The notes beneath the pieces are model-generated. The model saw only the letters and a list, made by a program, of their open reading frames with translations, was not told the DNA's origin and made no database searches. Of a stretch of DNA of 64,000 nt, positions 31,800-42,515 are shown in pieces (within the stretch, counting starts at the first letter, position 1; each line of letters begins with the position of its first letter). The DNA comes from Vandiemenella viatica (lineage: Eukaryota; Arthropoda; Insecta; Orthoptera; Morabidae): the NCBI GenBank assembly GCA_031002005.1, contig JARYHS010008074.1:282907930-282971929 (forward strand), written 5' to 3'. The position numbers and the translations under genes are program-made.

Positions 31800-33000
31800 G
31801 CGGAGTCCCCAGGAGTAGTTAAAGAAGGTTGAGTCGGATATTTGCTTTGGAGGTGATCGTTTTAAGGTGGGGTGTCTAGTTTAGATGTTGGTCGAGGGTT
31901 ATGCCTAGGTATTTAACAGTGGGTTGTTGTTGGATGGGATGATTGTAGATGGTAATTTTGACGTCTGCTAGGTGGTATCGTCTTTCCAAAAATAATGGCT
32001 TGGATTTTGTTAGGATTTATGATTCACCTCCAGTGGTTGCTCCATCGTGCAAATTTGTCCAGTTCTGTCTGTATGGATTTTTGCGATTGTTGTAGTGATT
32101 TATACATGGCCAGGTAGGCAGTGTCATCTTGGGGATGTATGTAGGTAGTGCGGGTATAGGTATGTCAGAAATGTATAAGATGTAATGGAGTGGCGAGAGT
32201 ACATATCCTTGGGGGGGACACCTGCGGTAAGGGAGAAGAAGTTATTTATGGCTACAAATGAGGTACGGTGTGAGGAAGGAGGCTATTGTACGAGTGTAGG
32301 TGATGGGTAAGGCGAAGGTTTGCAGTTTAAAAATGAGTCTAGCGTGCCATACTAGGTCGAAAGCTTTTTCCATGTCTCGCAGGAAGAGAATTGTGGATCG
32401 GTGGGTGTTGATGTGGGTGGTCAGGAGGTATTCTAGTTTGAGGAGTTGATCTTGGGTGGATAGTTTTGGGCGGATGCCACACTGGTCTGGGGATAGGAGT
32501 AAGTGTTAAGATATGTGTTGGTGGATTCTTTTTGATATTATGGTTTCAAATATTTTGTTGAAGACGGAGGTGAGGCTGATGGGCTGGTATGAGTTTGGAT
32601 CTGCTTATGGCTTATTTGGTTTGGGAAACATGAGGATTTTTGAGGATTACCATTTAGGAGGGTAGATGCCGAAGTATAGCGTCTTTGTATACAGGTGGGC
32701 TAGGAGTTGATGGAAGGAGCTGGATGCTTCTTTGATGTGTCTGTATGTGATGGAGTCAGGGCCAGGAGCTGTATTTTTCTTGGTGTGTAGGACAGATAGA
32801 ATATCATTATTGGTGATGGGGGTTTGGATGTAGTTGAAATCGGGTTTGAGCGATACTAATGAGGGGTCGGCACGCTGTTCGATTATGGTGGAGTCAGTGT
32901 AGTCAAATTGGCAGTAATTTGGTGTGGTATGGACGGTTTGGAGTTGGTCTGCGAAGAGATTTGATTTTTGGGTGTTATTGGGTACAGGAATGTTATTGTG
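31800..33000 (-). pseudogene. Jockey LINE reverse transcriptase
   Basis: With shifts, the minus strand reads KAFDKVWHARLIFKL (about 32370-32325), PPQGYVLSPLHYILYISDIP (about 32215-32155) and TVKYLGITLDQHLN (about 31920-31880). These are the ordered A-box, B-box and thumb signatures of Jockey reverse transcriptases. The catalytic FADD box lies in a degraded stretch. Several stops interrupt the reading. Confidence 0.75.
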
Positions 33001-33479
33001 GAGGAGGGGGTAGGTGGTGGCGGGTTTGAGACCAGTTATGCATTAGAAGGTGGACTAGTATTGTGAGGAGTTCTGTATATACTTTTTATTCATCTGGTTG
33101 CAGGTGTCCCTCCAAGTGCGTTGTTTGTGGGTGGTTATATAGTTACGGACTGTTCATTGGAGCTGATGGTGGAGGATGGATCATGGGTGCGTTGATAAGT
33201 GCGGAAGAGGCGACATGCGAGATGAAGGAGTTGGAGTGCTCGTCTTGGTAGTGATGGTTTGTGAGGGGTGATAGGAGTCAGGGGAATGTGAGTGTCAGTA
33301 GCGTCTATGATGGTATGTTGAAGGTATTTGGTGGCTTTAAGTAGGCTGTCAGCATCCGTGTTATTTGGTTTGACTGCGTCTATGTGGTCATCGATGAATT
33401 TTCTGTATTTATTCAAGTTAGTATGAATGTATCTGAATGTATCGGTGGGGTGTAGGATTGTGTGGGTGTGGGGTCTTAG

Positions 33480-34056
33480 GGGCATTGTATTTGCATGATT
33501 GGGAGGTGGTTGCTGCCAATCGGATCAAGAACATGATGGGTGGTGTGGGTTAGGATATTTGGGGAGGCTATAACTGTATCAGGGATTGTGTTTGTTTCAG
33601 AGTGCGTGGTGATGGGATGTTAATGATGCCACCTCTCATGGTTGCTAGGGTCTGATGGAGTTCTTGTTGGGTGGGACTATGGATATCGATGTCTGCCATG
33701 ATGATATATGAGTTGTAGTTATTATCTATGTAGGATATGAAATTGATTGGGAGTGGAACGCGGGGTCGGATGTAAACGGTGAGGAGGGTGAAGGTGAGGG
33801 ATTTTAGGAATGCTGTGACGATGACATGTTTAGATGGATGATTGAGGGTTGGGTGTATTTGGGTGGGGATATGATTTTTATAGCCAATGACCACACCTCT
33901 GTGCGCTACTTGTGAAGGGTTGTCAGATCTGGTGAGTTGATAAGGGGACATACGAATTTGATGATGTGGTTGGAGGAAGATTTTGTTTAACTTGAGGCAT
34001 TGGGTATCATGTATGGTGAGGGTATGTAGGAGAAGGTTTTGTTGGTAGGAGTGCAT
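33480..34056 (-). pseudogene. Jockey LINE endonuclease domain (EEP)
   Basis: A 162-codon frame reads HRGVVIGYKNHIPTQIHPTL and FTLLTVYIRPRVPLPINFIS, then IIMADIDIHSPTQQE. These correspond to the AP-endonuclease-like fold: the AL(L)Y(I)RP strand and the GDFN-equivalent aspartate step, here ADID. A following frame (33485-33135) holds the linker before RT. The fold is recognisable though the catalytic asparagine is lost. Confidence 0.7.
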
Positions 34057-34199
34057 TGATGTTGTTAAATAAAATGTAATGAAAAAGAGGCATATTTTGG
34101 TTTTTCGGTGTTGGGTTGTGGGGCTTATACAAAGGTTTGTAGCACGAGGAATTGGAAGTGGGCGTTGTTGTGGGAATAGGTGGCATTTTTGTGAATTCC

Positions 34200-35057
34200 A
34201 AAAACTGTTCGGGCTGCGATAGATATTTGTGCGAGTGTGCGATCTTGCGAGAAGGGGTTTAGATATTTCAAAGTAATGATAATGAATTTTAGGATATCTT
34301 CTATGGTTTGTGGGCAGTGTATGGCGTTGGTGGGTGGTATGGGAGGTTCAATGGGTCGGAGGGGTACAGTGAGTTCAGGTTTGATGGGGACTGGTTTGAA
34401 TTTTCATTTGGTGGAGTAGGTAGGGTGGTGTTGTTGGTAGGGTGGTGTTGTTCACTGCATGTGTTGCAGGTTGGTGTTTTCTGCAAGTTATGACAGGTTT
34501 TTCGGAAGCGATTCTCTTTGTAGTGGGGACAAATAGAAGGGTTTTTACAGTTCTGCGTGAGGTGGTCGTTGTATTGTAAGCAGTGGGCACATCTAGTAGG
34601 TTGGGGAGAGGGAGTTTTTGAAGGTTCCACTCTGTGTTTTTAGTGGGGGATCGCGGCCCCATTGCGTGGTCTATTGTTGATGGTTCTTATGTTAGGACTC
34701 TGATCATGTAAGTGGGCCCAAAGTTATTTCTGATTCTGAGGTACATGTGGGTCTTCGTTTGAGTTTAGCTCTGTGACTACTTCTTCTTCGGGAATAGATG
34801 GATCTACTGTGCGGATGATGGCTGTGAGTGTTGGGGGTCTCTTAGGTGGGGTTGTTGTTTAGGGGAGGGGTTAAGGTAGCATTGTCGCCAAAGGAAGTTA
34901 GGCCAATTTTGTTTTTAATTAGCTTAAAGAGGTCTCTATTGTTGCTTTCAATAATGATTCTGTTTTTTGTGCGAATGAGTTGTTGGATTGATATGTTTGG
35001 TATGTAGCGCTTCATGAATTTTGTTAAGGTTTTACTGTTGGTGTATTCAGTTAACAT
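34200..35057 (-). pseudogene. Jockey LINE ORF1 (gag-like, zinc knuckles)
   Basis: The upstream piece reads KRYIPNISIQQLIRTKNRII and ESNNRDLFKLIKNKIGLTSF (35057-34842), an RNA-recognition-like region. The downstream piece (34630-34301) has CAHCLQYNDHLTQNC, a C-x2-C-x4-H-x4-C knuckle, followed by two decayed knuckles (CPHYKENRFRKTC, CNTCSEQHH). ORF1 proteins of Jockey elements bind the element RNA. Frameshifts separate the pieces. Confidence 0.75.
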
Positions 35058-35539
35058 TCCTTCCAGTATATATACGTGAATTGTCTGAGAAGTAGTAGGA
35101 GGTGATGGTGTGGTTTCTAGGACTTCACATATGGTAAATGTATTTTTTATTGAGGAGGTTTGTGCAGATGGTGGGGTGCCGCATGTTTACTGGTCATAAG
35201 GTTTAGCATTGTTCCTGTCTGTTTGCAGATTGCTAGTATCCCATGAGGGTTTTTACACTATCTGTGGAATATGAGAGTGTATGCCTTAAGATGTCATGGG
35301 GCTAATGATTGATGACATGGTAGGAGTCATGGTGGTTGCAATTGTAGTTGATGTTTCTATGGTGGAAAGGTGGCCGCTGGGTGGAAGTGTGGTAGGGATT
35401 GTGCCAGAAATGTTTACGGCTTTACTGTTACTGTTTTGTTGCTGAGGTAGCCCACTAGGCAGGCAGATCGATGGAAGTCCATTTGTGAGCAGCGGCGAGA
35501 ACAGGCGTTGTTAGTCAGTAAGCAGGTGTAGATGGGTGG

Positions 35540-35740
35540 CAGGTAGGGCAGGCACAGTTGGATGGCCGGTGTAGTCCGAAGCATGCAGGGGAAAGCAGGC
35601 AGGCAGGCATAGTCTGAAAGCAGGCAGGCGTAGTCCGACGGCAGGCATAGTCCGAAAGTAGGCAGACAGGGGTAATCCGAAATCAGGCAGGCATAGTCCG
35701 AAGGCAGGTAGGTGAGTTCCAAAAGAAGTCGAAATCCAGG
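35540..35740. repeat. Minisatellite in Jockey 5' region
   Basis: GCAGGCATAGTCCGAAAG-like units of about 17-30 bases recur six or more times. In translation the minus strand gives periodic SDYACLP-type words. The variable spacing suggests slippage. Repeated 5' units are common in promoters of LINEs. Confidence 0.75.
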
Positions 35741-35880
35741 GGCAATCATGTGATATCCAAAAATTAGCAGGCGAAGTACTAAAGAGATAAACCAAGAAGC
35801 AAAGTCCAGTAGTAAACGTAATCTCGAAGGCGGCAACCACTTGAAGAAAGCAAAGGAATTCAGGTTGAGCTGCTATGTGT

Positions 35881-36295
35881 TCCTCCTCTTCAGTCAGTGT
35901 GTAGTGTTGTTATATAGTCGAGGCCCGTGACCCATCTAGAGCGTTCAGGCTACCCCGCCAATCAGAATTTGTGAACCGTCATGTGTTTCGTTGGCCTGGT
36001 GAGGCGCGGTCTTGTGGGCAGTGACACGTGATGTGCTCTGTCCGCATTAGCCAGGTGTCTGGTAATTTAAGCCCGTTGTCTTCGTTTATGTTTTTGGGCG
36101 TTTGGCTATTTCCAACACCTCCTTGACCATCCTTGGCTACCATTTATCTTCGCGCACTATAAGGATGGTGTTTTCGTAGTTTATGGCATGATTAGTTTCA
36201 GCTGCATGCCGTGCAATGGCGGATTTTTCAATGTTGTTGGATCTATAATTGCAAATGTGCTCACGCAGCCGGTCCCCTTCTTAGTAACTCGGCAA
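35881..36295 (-). pseudogene. Penelope-like element, GIY-YIG C-terminal end
   Basis: The minus strand from about 36290 reads RLREHICNYRSNNIEKSAIA, then RHAAETNHAINYENTILIVR, a stop, and PRMVKEVLEIAKRP. This is the C-terminal part of the GIY-YIG endonuclease of Penelope-like retroelements, including the A-x-H-x5-H-x-I-N/D-x-x-x-T pattern. The catalytic GIY and YIG residues lie upstream and are missing. Untranslated sequence follows to about 35881, where the Jockey LINE begins. Confidence 0.8.
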
Positions 36296-36299
36296 TTAG

Positions 36300-38011
36300 T
36301 ATGTCCAACGTTTCAAAATAATCAAATTTAAATGGCTGAGCATCCTGGTCTTCTATATTTTGTCGGTAGGGCCATCATCAAGTAATGACCCATCCGATTT
36401 GATTTTCCTCTTGAGCCTCTTCTGGATCTGGGTTCTATTTTCAGAATTGCAACTTAAAATAGAATTAGCTCCTTCCAAATTTTGATATATTTCATTTGAT
36501 CTTAGTCAGGTTTTTTTTTTTTTTTTTAATTTTGAACGCACTTTAGAATTGTTACGGCATCTTTCAATCCTGTGCTTTGGGCTCTTAAAGCTGTGTCTGC
36601 AGGCTGAAGCATGAATAAGATTTTTTTGCCCACAACAATGGCCATTCAGAATTCCAAGTTGAGTATGACTTTTAATGCCAACACTCTTAGCGATATCATC
36701 ACCATTAAATCTGGCTTTTTTTTAATTTCATCTTATGTCAAAATTGATGAATGATTATCGTTTATAACTTTTGTAACTGCCAAGTGTCCTGACCAATGCT
36801 GTTCGAGGGGCCAGCCAATCCTTTTTCCACCATATGAGACAGCTGTTTTGCCATGGTGAAAGAATTCATGTAACATGATGCATTGATAAAAAAAATGACG
36901 AATGAAAAGTCTTTTCAGAGATTGTCCTGATGTCTATAAAATGCAAGAGATAGTTTTAGCAGTGGACGTGAGGAATTTTTTGGCCAAATTTATTTTCTGT
37001 TCTGGTTGCAACTCCTGAAACTTTCCCAAAGATTACACTTGTGCCATCATAGCATACCAGAGAGGTCAAAGTTATTTTCCGTAAGCATATTAAACATCAA
37101 TTCGGTGAAAGTGGCTGCATCAAGGTTTTTTAATAGTTGTAACTGCCAGCCACGAGTCATTGACGAATCTATCCATAATGTAACGTATTGTATTGCAATA
37201 TATTCTCGGTTATTTTTATTTCTCATCCCATCTTCCGTTAGAGTAAACCAGTTCATGTCAGATTCCTCAATATCTTTAACAATGGAACTTTGCGCTGCTT
37301 GAACCATTGCTTGAATTATTTCATTTTGAATTTCGGGTGAACGATATGTTGCAGTTTGTTTTATATGACTGATAAGCCTCCTTCAAATTCGAATGTTTCA
37401 TGCATGTGTATTCAAACAAATTATGAAATAACACTTGTTCTTTTCTTCCTCCAAAATATAATTTCCACACAAAGCCAATTCATTCACAACTAGAAATTCT
37501 ATTACTTCAATAATAGACTTCATATAAGACCTATTTTTTTAATGCGTTTCGACGTATTAGCATTTCATCACTGCTAGTTGTAGATATTATATGAATTTGT
37601 CCTGCCACATCGCCATGGCTTGTGTATGAGATATGGATTTTTAATCAGTGTCATTTTTCCAGTTTCTGAATCCTGCGGTAATAATTGCTGGCAAGAGTTG
37701 CAAAAAGCTGCATCTTTCTCGACTGAATCCTGCAACCATTTATATCACTTGAAACAGACCACTACAAAGATCCTGTTATTTTCTTTTAGATGTACATCTA
37801 AATTAACTTGCTTTATCGGTTCTCTGATTTGTGCAATATCAGAGGGAATACTACAGCTAACATTACCAACATGTTTTACCAAACCTGTTTCCATAGGACT
37901 AGGAGTGGTAATTGTATTTTTTGCTTCCAACTGTTTTGAGGAATGAGGTCCTTCTTGGTCAATTTCCTCTTCAACTCTTTGTTTTCTGCTGAAGAAAGCC
38001 CAATTACCCAT
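36300..38011 (-). pseudogene. hAT transposase (TTF zinc finger, ZMYM1-like type)
   Basis: The reading starts at ATG 38011 (MGNWAFFSRKQRVEEEIDQE) and continues to a TTF-type zinc-finger region with FCNSCQQLLPQD (about 37700). It then gives MVQAAQSSIVKDIEESDMNW (37247-37307) and, after shifts, a GQK-to-HC region near 36960-37020. The order resembles hAT transposases with an N-terminal TTF zinc finger, the source of ZMYM1-like host genes. Multiple frameshifts make it non-functional. Its C-terminal end was disrupted by the Penelope-like insertion near 36290. Confidence 0.7.
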
Positions 38012-38039
38012 CGCAAAATCAATTGGTCTTCAGTTCACA

Positions 38040-39575
38040 GCAATAAATAAAAAATTGTCACTAACTGCCTGAAACATCGTACCTATATTACCCTAACGAA
38101 CATCACAGACAATATTCCCATAAGAGTATTTTCAGAGTATGTGATGGATATTGAGCTATTTCTGTCTGATATATTCCGTAAATCATTAGAAGAGCTAAAA
38201 GTACCTTCAGACTGGAAAATAGTGAAAGTAACTACGATTTTCAAGAAAGGTGATCGAAGCGATCCTGGAAACTACCGTTCCATATCTATAACATCTGTTT
38301 GTAGTAGAGTTATGGAGCATATTATATGCTCAAACATTATGAATTTTCTAGATGAAAATAATTTGCTTACAAAAAATCAACACGCATTTCGGAAGAAAAG
38401 ATCATGTGAAACACAGCTGGCCCTATTTTCACACAACGTAATGAAAGTTATTGATGCAGGTTCACAAGTAGATGCATTTTTTTTAGATTTTCAGTATGCC
38501 TTTGACACTGTGCCACACAACCACCTTTTAGCAAAGCTATGAGCGTATGGTATATCGGATCAGCTTTGTGAATGGATAAAGGATTTTATAACTGGTCTGT
38601 TGCAGTATGTCGTTGTTGAAGGAGAAAGTTCTTCTAATCTAGATGTCACATCGGGTGTACCTCAAGGAAGTGTAATAGGACCACTTCTTTTCTTAATTTT
38701 TATAAACGATCTCGGAGACAAAGTGAAAAGTATTTTTAGATTGTTTGCTGATGATGCGGTTATTTATAGGGAAATAAGGAATTTGGCCGATTGCTTAGAA
38801 AGTCAGCGTGATCTGGATGTTATTTTGGCATGGTGCGCTGAGGGGCAACTCACACTTAATTGTAAAAAGTGTAAGACAATGAGCATAACTAACAAAAATA
38901 ATCCGATTGTTCAGAAATACGAGGTAAACAGTTCAGTTATTAAAATGGTCGATTCTATGAAATATTTTGGAGTAACAGTACAAAGGAACATGAAATGGGA
39001 CTTACATATTAATACATTAGTAGGTAGAGCTAATCCTAGGCTGCAGTTCCTAGGTTGAATCTTGAAAAATTGTAATGGACAGATAAAGGAGATGGCGTAC
39101 AAATCTCTTGTGTGTCCACATTTGGACTATTGTTGTGCCACCTGGGATACGTTTCGTAAGGGGTTGATTGAGACTATAGAGAAAGTACAGAGAAGAGCCG
39201 CTCGATTCGTGACCGCTTGCTACAGTCCTTATGAAAGCATTACAGAACTGATTAGTAGACCAGGCTGGGAGTCTCTGGTAGATAGACGACGCACGTTTCG
39301 TATAAACTTACTGGTAAACATGTGTACTCCCACTTTCACTTACGAGTGTAGTGAAATACTTCTTCCACCAACCTATTTGGATCGGAATGACAGGAAAGAT
39401 AAAATTAGAGACATAAGGTGCCGCACTGATTCTTATATGAATTCTTTTTTCCCTCGTACCATTAGGGATTGGAATGCACAACAGAGAGATTAGGTTTAGT
39501 GCTGGGCACCCTCTGCCACCCACAGTTTTGTGTATTGCAGAGTATATATGTAGATGTAGATAGATATATACTTCA
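38040..39575 (+). pseudogene. CR1/Jockey-like LINE (LINE-C) reverse transcriptase
   Basis: From 38141 to 39493 one single frame reads GNYRSISITSVCSRVMEHII, then FFLDFQYAFDTVPHNHLLAK, GVPQGSVIGPLLFLIFINDL, FRLFADDAVIYRE (the catalytic FADD), YFGVTVQRNMKWDLHI, VQRRAARFVTACY and FFPRTIRDWNAQQ. Only two stops, both TGA (38540 and 39056), break it, and both stand where CGA is likely. The element ends in GTAGATGTAGATAGATATAT. It is 5'-truncated, lacking the endonuclease, and sits inside the hAT element's 5' region. It is the best preserved LINE here. Confidence 0.92.
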
Positions 39576-39829
39576 AATGGCATCTGTGAGCAGAATAAAG
39601 AATTGGTATATATGATAGTGATGAACTGTAATTAATTCGGAATTGTTTACATGTCACTATGTTAGTAGTAAATTAATTTTTTCCCATCATTTCATACTAT
39701 GAATAAACAGTTTAGGTAAATAGAGTATTAGCTTAGTTGATGGTATCTTTTAAGGTAGGGCATTGGAATTTTAAGGTAGGGCATTGCCCCACAATGCCCC
39801 CCTCCCTTAGCTACGGCCCTGGCCTAATC

Positions 39830-40105
39830 TCAATAGCCTCCTTCACAACACAGTCCCAAAAGTTATTTGCTTAACAAAGGCATGTCGTTTTTTCGAAGCA
39901 TGGCTCATGTCCGTTGTCCGTAGTAATGGAGGTGTATTATGATAGTAAAAAACCGGGATTGGAGTCAGTGCAAAGGACAGGAGCCAGCTGGAAATCACCT
40001 CAGAACAATCAGAAAATGATATAATGCAGCAAAGCTGGAAGCCACTGATAGACAAGAGTTGGCTGAAGAGAATCCTAGCATTCTCTGTATAAGACAATGA
40101 GGTCT
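39830..40105. other. Unassigned intron sequence
   Basis: No element was recognised between the hAT target duplication and the SINE. Confidence 0.4.
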
Positions 40106-40375
40106 ACCGAGCGGGGCGGTGTAACGGTTAGCGTTCTTGCCTCGCATTCGGGAGGACGGCGGTTCGAATCCTGGTCTGGGCATCCAGATTTGGGTTTTCC
40201 ATGGTTTCTCCAAATCACTCCAGGCAAATGCCGGGATGCTTCCTTCAAAAAGGCCATGGCTGAATTCCTTCCCATTCTTTGCCCCCATCCTTGCCCCCCA
40301 TCCTTTCCCGTCTCTAAAGACCTCAATGTTAAAAAGAGACGTAAAGCAGTTACAAAAAAAAAAAAAAAAAAAAAA
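40106..40375 (+). mobile_element. tRNA-derived SINE, second full copy
   Basis: The copy starts ACCGAGCGGGGCGGTGTAAC, has B box GGTTCGAATCC and the same body as the copy at 5083, and ends in a poly-A tail. AATGAGGTCT flanks it at 40096-40105 and 40376-40385. A 14-base CCCCCATCCTT-type duplication distinguishes its 3' part from the first copy. Confidence 0.95.
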
Positions 40376-40429
40376 AATGAGGTCTGAATTGATTTTAACA
40401 GATAATTTTGGAGTATTTCATGTAAGGTA

Positions 40430-40590
40430 ACAGATGACCATGACCACATAATAGCACTTGGTTTCAGTTGTAAAGGGATCAGAAAATTTCATTTTGTACT
40501 GGATTTAATTACCAAGGGAAGTGCAATGCAAATTTATATGAACGAGATAGTAAATTTTAAAAATTCAATAAAAGCAATATTAGGTGGTTA
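40430..40590 (+). pseudogene. LINE-A C-terminal fragment
   Basis: The reading VTDDHDHIIALGFSCKG matches the LINE-A segment at about 7450-7500 (DDHDNKLALDFRCKD). A short decayed tail of the same protein follows. The fragment lies just upstream of exon 3. Confidence 0.55.
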
Positions 40591-40638
40591 CCAGGATATG
40601 TGCTTCATGACAGTTGAAATAACTTTGTTTTGTTTTAG

Positions 40639-40904
40639 ATGTGTCAAAACCCTTAATTGCTGGTTCAGTGGGGCCATATGGAGCAGCTCTTCATGATGGA
40701 TCTGAATATAATGGCAAGTATATTGAATCAGTGAGCAAAGAAGAGCTGATTGAATGGCACAGGCCTAGGATGCAAGTGCTGGTGGATGCTGGTGTGGATT
40801 TTCTGGCTATTGAAACTATTCCTGCCCAGTTTGAAGGTGAATTACTGGCAGATCTTCTTAAAGAGTTTCCACAACAAAAAGCATGGATATCGTTCTCTTG
40901 TAAG
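40639..40904 (+). CDS. Homocysteine S-methyltransferase, third coding exon
   Basis: The acceptor TTTGTTTTGTTTTAG ends at 40638. The exon reads, in phase with exon 2, VSKPLIAGSVGPYGAALHDG, then KEELIEWHRPRMQVLVDAGV, DFLAIETIPAQFEGELLADL and QQKAWISFSCK. SVGPYGA and ETIP are hallmark segments of the homocysteine S-methyltransferase barrel. The chosen donor is TGTAAG|GTCAGG after 40904, phase 0; an alternative donor, TCTT|GTAAGG, lies four bases earlier. The part carrying the zinc-ligand cysteines is not encoded in these exons. No inactivating change is seen. Confidence 0.93.
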
Positions 40905-41825
40905 GTCAGGAAGTTTCTTTATCTTTTCTTTAGAAATATTATTACAGTATGTATTTACGTAAATTAGGCATTGTTTTCATGTACAGTTTTTTGAGGAACT
41001 GAACACTCTGCTGCAAATTTGTGATATAGTGAAATGATAATATTAGCTCTAACTTATATTACTTGTAATATAAATATCCTTCATAAATAGTTATGTTTGG
41101 CATCATATTTAGTCAACTATTCCTTAACAAATAATATTTTCAACATATGTATTATAAAAAAGGGTTAAGTTTCAACTATTGTTGTTGGGAAAAACAAAAT
41201 CTCTTAACTACCATTTTTGTATGTTTGTTAAAAGTGTTCATCCATTTAGTGGTAGTATAAATAGAACAGACTTTCCCAGTGTGAATTTTAAGAATCATGC
41301 TGGAGGATCTTGTGGGGTGTTACATTGAAGTGACAGGCCTCTTTGTCAGTTGAACCTTAGTTTTGTTTTGTTTTAAATATTGGAAACATTAAGATATGCA
41401 ATCAGTGAAGAGCGTGGTACATGATAATACCAATAATAATTTTCATGGATGGATACTGTTATACCACACATGTGTACAATATTTTTCAGTTACATACACA
41501 AGAAGCAGAATGCTTGTATTTGTGTACTGCTTTCTGATAATTCTGGTGTAAGTTTACTCTTGATCTTAATTTCTGGATTAAATTAATGCAGTTGTGTTTA
41601 AACCTCAAAGAACAGTCAACTTAGGGTGTTACCTCTCTAGAGTAACATCCAAGTAAAATGGAAGTGAGATAGTCCTTTTCCCTTCCACTTTGTGACTGTG
41701 TTCATAACTGTTATTGTATGTTTGGAGACTGTGATTGTGTGTGTGCTCAATGTGGAGTGTTGTTTGTGTGTTGGATTTTTTATTATTATTATTACTATTT
41801 TTTATTTATCAATCTTGTTTCATAA
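40905..41825. other. Start of intron 3, unassigned
   Basis: No further methyltransferase exon and no clear element was recognised in this AT-rich stretch. Confidence 0.4.
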
Positions 41826-41828
41826 ATC

Positions 41829-41865
41829 TCTGCTGAGGAAGGACCTCTGGGATGTGAAACATGTC
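41829..41865 (+). ncRNA. Hammerhead-like core, decayed
   Basis: CTGAGGA (41833-41839) fits the hammerhead CUGANGA box and GAAAC follows at 41856-41860. The 16 bases between can form only a weak stem II (CC/GG core), so function is unlikely. It resembles Penelope-type terminal motifs elsewhere in the window. Confidence 0.3.
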
Positions 41866-41974
41866 ATGGTTAATACACATACATACAATATGAATCATAA
41901 TCACAGTAAAAACAATTATATGTTACAAAGACAAGTAAAGAGAATAAAAATAAACATTAATTTTTACAACTGAA

Positions 41975-42240
41975 TTTTGCAAAAGTCATATTGAATATTT
42001 TGTTCAGATTCTTGAATGGAGTAGGAGTTGGCAAATAAGATAATCTCTCAGTTTTTTTTCAAATATATCTTTATTATCTGCAAACTGTTTTATACTCTTG
42101 GGAAGTTTATTAAACAGATGTATAACAGAATAGTTAATGATAAATGAAAGAAGAGAGAGGGTGAAATTTGGTACCACCTGAAACTTACTGTTCCGAAAGA
42201 CACTGAGTTTTATGTCTCTGTCCAGTGGACAAATCATCAT
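41975..42240 (-). pseudogene. LINE C-terminal fragment, inverted
   Basis: The 79-codon minus frame reads SVIHLFNKLPKSIKQFADNK and DIFEKKLRDYLI. This is the last segment of CR1/Jockey-like RT proteins, closest in wording to the C-terminus of LINE-B near 62215-62290. No other RT part remains. Confidence 0.65.
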
Positions 42241-42515
42241 CAACAGTGTCAGATGCTATAATGCTTAGGTTTGGGATCCAACTCAGCACATTGGTACACA
42301 ATCTGTTGATTATGAATCAATTACCATCACTCTTCCTACCAATTTCTTCCACAGCTGCTTCTCAATACAGCTAAAGCCCTGTCAGGCCTGGTGCCACAAT
42401 AACCTGAGCCAGTGGTGAGGGTTATCCCAACTTTTCTCAACCTATCATTACTCAGAATAATAAACTTCCTTTGTTTAAAGGAAAAGAAATAAAAATGCAA
42501 CAAAAGAGTTACTTG

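Larger units (their letters stand above)
31137..35880 (-). mobile_element. Jockey-type LINE, near full length, decayed
   Basis: On the minus strand the parts follow in the expected order. A repeat-rich 5' region (35880-35400) comes first, then ORF1 (about 35060-34200) with CCHC-like knuckles, the endonuclease (34056-33500), the reverse transcriptase (about 33000-31800) and a C-terminal thumb. A 3' AATAAATATATATAT end at 31137-31155 closes it. Many frameshifts and stops are present. It splits a Penelope-like element inside the hAT element. The 5' boundary is estimated. Confidence 0.75.
30525..39821 (-). mobile_element. hAT transposon, 9.3 kb with nested insertions
   Basis: The left end CTGGGCCGTAGCTAGAG and the inverted right end CAGGGCCGTAGCTAAGG are flanked by ACCTAATC (30517-30524) and GCCTAATC (39822-39829). 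That is a 7/8-matching 8-bp duplication, diagnostic for hAT. Both subterminal regions also share AATTTAAGGTAGGGCA-type words. The element's own transposase runs on the minus strand from 38011. Its length is inflated by a Penelope-like element, a Jockey LINE inside that, and a CR1/Jockey-like LINE. It lies wholly in intron 2 of the host gene. Confidence 0.85.

Noticed and set aside
35414..35840. Two overlapping minus-strand frames (~140 and ~109 codons) with repeated SDYACLP-like words, resembling a repetitive protein.
   Set aside because: The periodicity comes from a DNA minisatellite at the 5' end of a Jockey LINE, and no start context or domain supports a protein.
37540..37580. A further hammerhead-like motif on the minus strand (GTGATGA and CGAAACGC).
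   Set aside because: The first base of the core differs, and the bases between pair better as an AATGC/GCATT hairpin that includes the GAAAC box, which is not a hammerhead layout.
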